A stretch of DNA of 21,291 bases from a virus. The stretch spans positions 1 through 21,291 of IMG/VR virus record IMGVR_UViG_3300028597_000084. The stretch is one strand, 5' to 3'. A program made the position numbers and the translations under genes. The stretch's first letter is position 1; every line of letters begins with the position of its first letter. Shown one piece after another: positions 21,125 to 21,291 of this stretch. The notes under the pieces are model-generated. The model was not told the origin of the DNA. It saw only the letters and a list, made by a program, of their open reading frames with translations, and did no database searches.

Positions 21125-21291
21125 ATGAAAGTACCAATCACAGATAGTCTTAAAAAGAAAATCTTTGTAGCTCTTATTGCAGCGGGTGTATCTGCACCTT
21201 CTGCTTACATTGCTGTAGATCACACAGTACCATCTGAAGGGTTCTATACGAGCGTATACGTTGATCCTGTGGGTTTAAAGACTTACTGTGT
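21125..21291 (+). CDS. Endolysin, GH24 lysozyme, N-terminal part (3'-truncated by window edge); possible signal-anchor type
   Basis: The first 55 complete codons of a phage lysozyme that cuts the glycan of peptidoglycan. A basic start (Lys10-Lys11-Lys12) is followed by a hydrophobic stretch 'IFVALIAAGVSAPSAYIAV', rich in Ala and Gly, which fits a signal-arrest-release N-terminus as in P21 R, although a cleaved signal is also possible. The catalytic triad of the P21/T4 type is visible with usual spacing: Glu38 ('SEGF'), Asp47 ('YVDPVG') and Thr53 (E-x8-D-x5-T). GAGGG lies before ATG 21125, which follows the previous stop directly. The rest of the gene lies outside the window. Confidence 0.85.
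   Translation, partial: MKVPITDSLKKKIFVALIAAGVSAPSAYIAVDHTVPSEGFYTSVYVDPVGLKTYC

Noticed and set aside
1-21291. tRNA genes, CRISPR arrays, insertion sequences, attachment sites, anti-defence islands
   Set aside because: I looked for cloverleaf-like structures, regularly spaced repeats, transposase motifs and terminal inverted repeats and saw none; nearly every base is within structural genes.

Overview
The window is the late structural (morphogenesis) block of a tailed double-stranded DNA bacteriophage, or a prophage copy of one, with a long non-contractile lambda-type tail (siphovirus). All genes are on the + strand, packed stop-to-start or with short overlaps. Their order follows phage lambda almost gene for gene: portal, protease/scaffold (C/Nu3), decoration (D), major capsid (E), connectors (FI/FII positions), Z-like, U, V, G, G-T, H, M, L, K, I, J. 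Shine-Dalgarno sequences are AGGAG-like and the one clear promoter is sigma70-like. Together with the lambda-type tail tip this suggests a Gram-negative, probably gammaproteobacterial, host. The genus cannot be fixed from the sequence alone. No integrase, repressor, tRNA, transposon or CRISPR array is seen.

Layout. Positions 1-720: C-terminal part of the portal. 721-2049: S49-type prohead protease with a scaffold-like C-terminus that probably also has its own internal start near 1579. 2080-3670: decoration and major capsid proteins. 3724-5420: four small neck and tail-completion genes. 5434-6087: tail tube. 6164-6900: tail assembly chaperones G and G-T, joined by a lambda-like -1 frameshift site, GGGAAAC, at 6559. 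6884-10834: a 1316-residue tape measure. 10928-13439: tail-tip genes M, L, K and I. 13469-17815: a large J-like tail-tip/host-specificity protein. 17863-20057: two small J-proximal proteins of a shared repeat family and a tail fibre. 20067-21124: three small accessory genes, two of which resemble DUF4376 and DUF1353. 21125 to the end: the start of a phage lysozyme with a possible signal-anchor N-terminus, opening the lysis region.

The portal, capsid, decoration and protease/scaffold proteins build the head. The connector genes close it. U, V, H, G/GT, M, L, K, I and J build a tail whose length is set by H. J, the fibre and perhaps the two small proteins face the host. The lysozyme releases progeny. 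Intrinsic-terminator-like hairpins follow the major capsid, tail tube, tape measure and J genes, and each runs straight into the next gene's ribosome binding site. A near-consensus promoter (TTGACA-17-TAGAAT) lies just before the hairpin that follows the tape measure gene. No gene-free stretch exceeds 300 bases; the longest is 10835-10927, which holds that promoter and hairpin. Most of the window is a conventional lambda-like module. The parts most worth a second look are the regulatory sites, the nested scaffold and the small repeat family after J.
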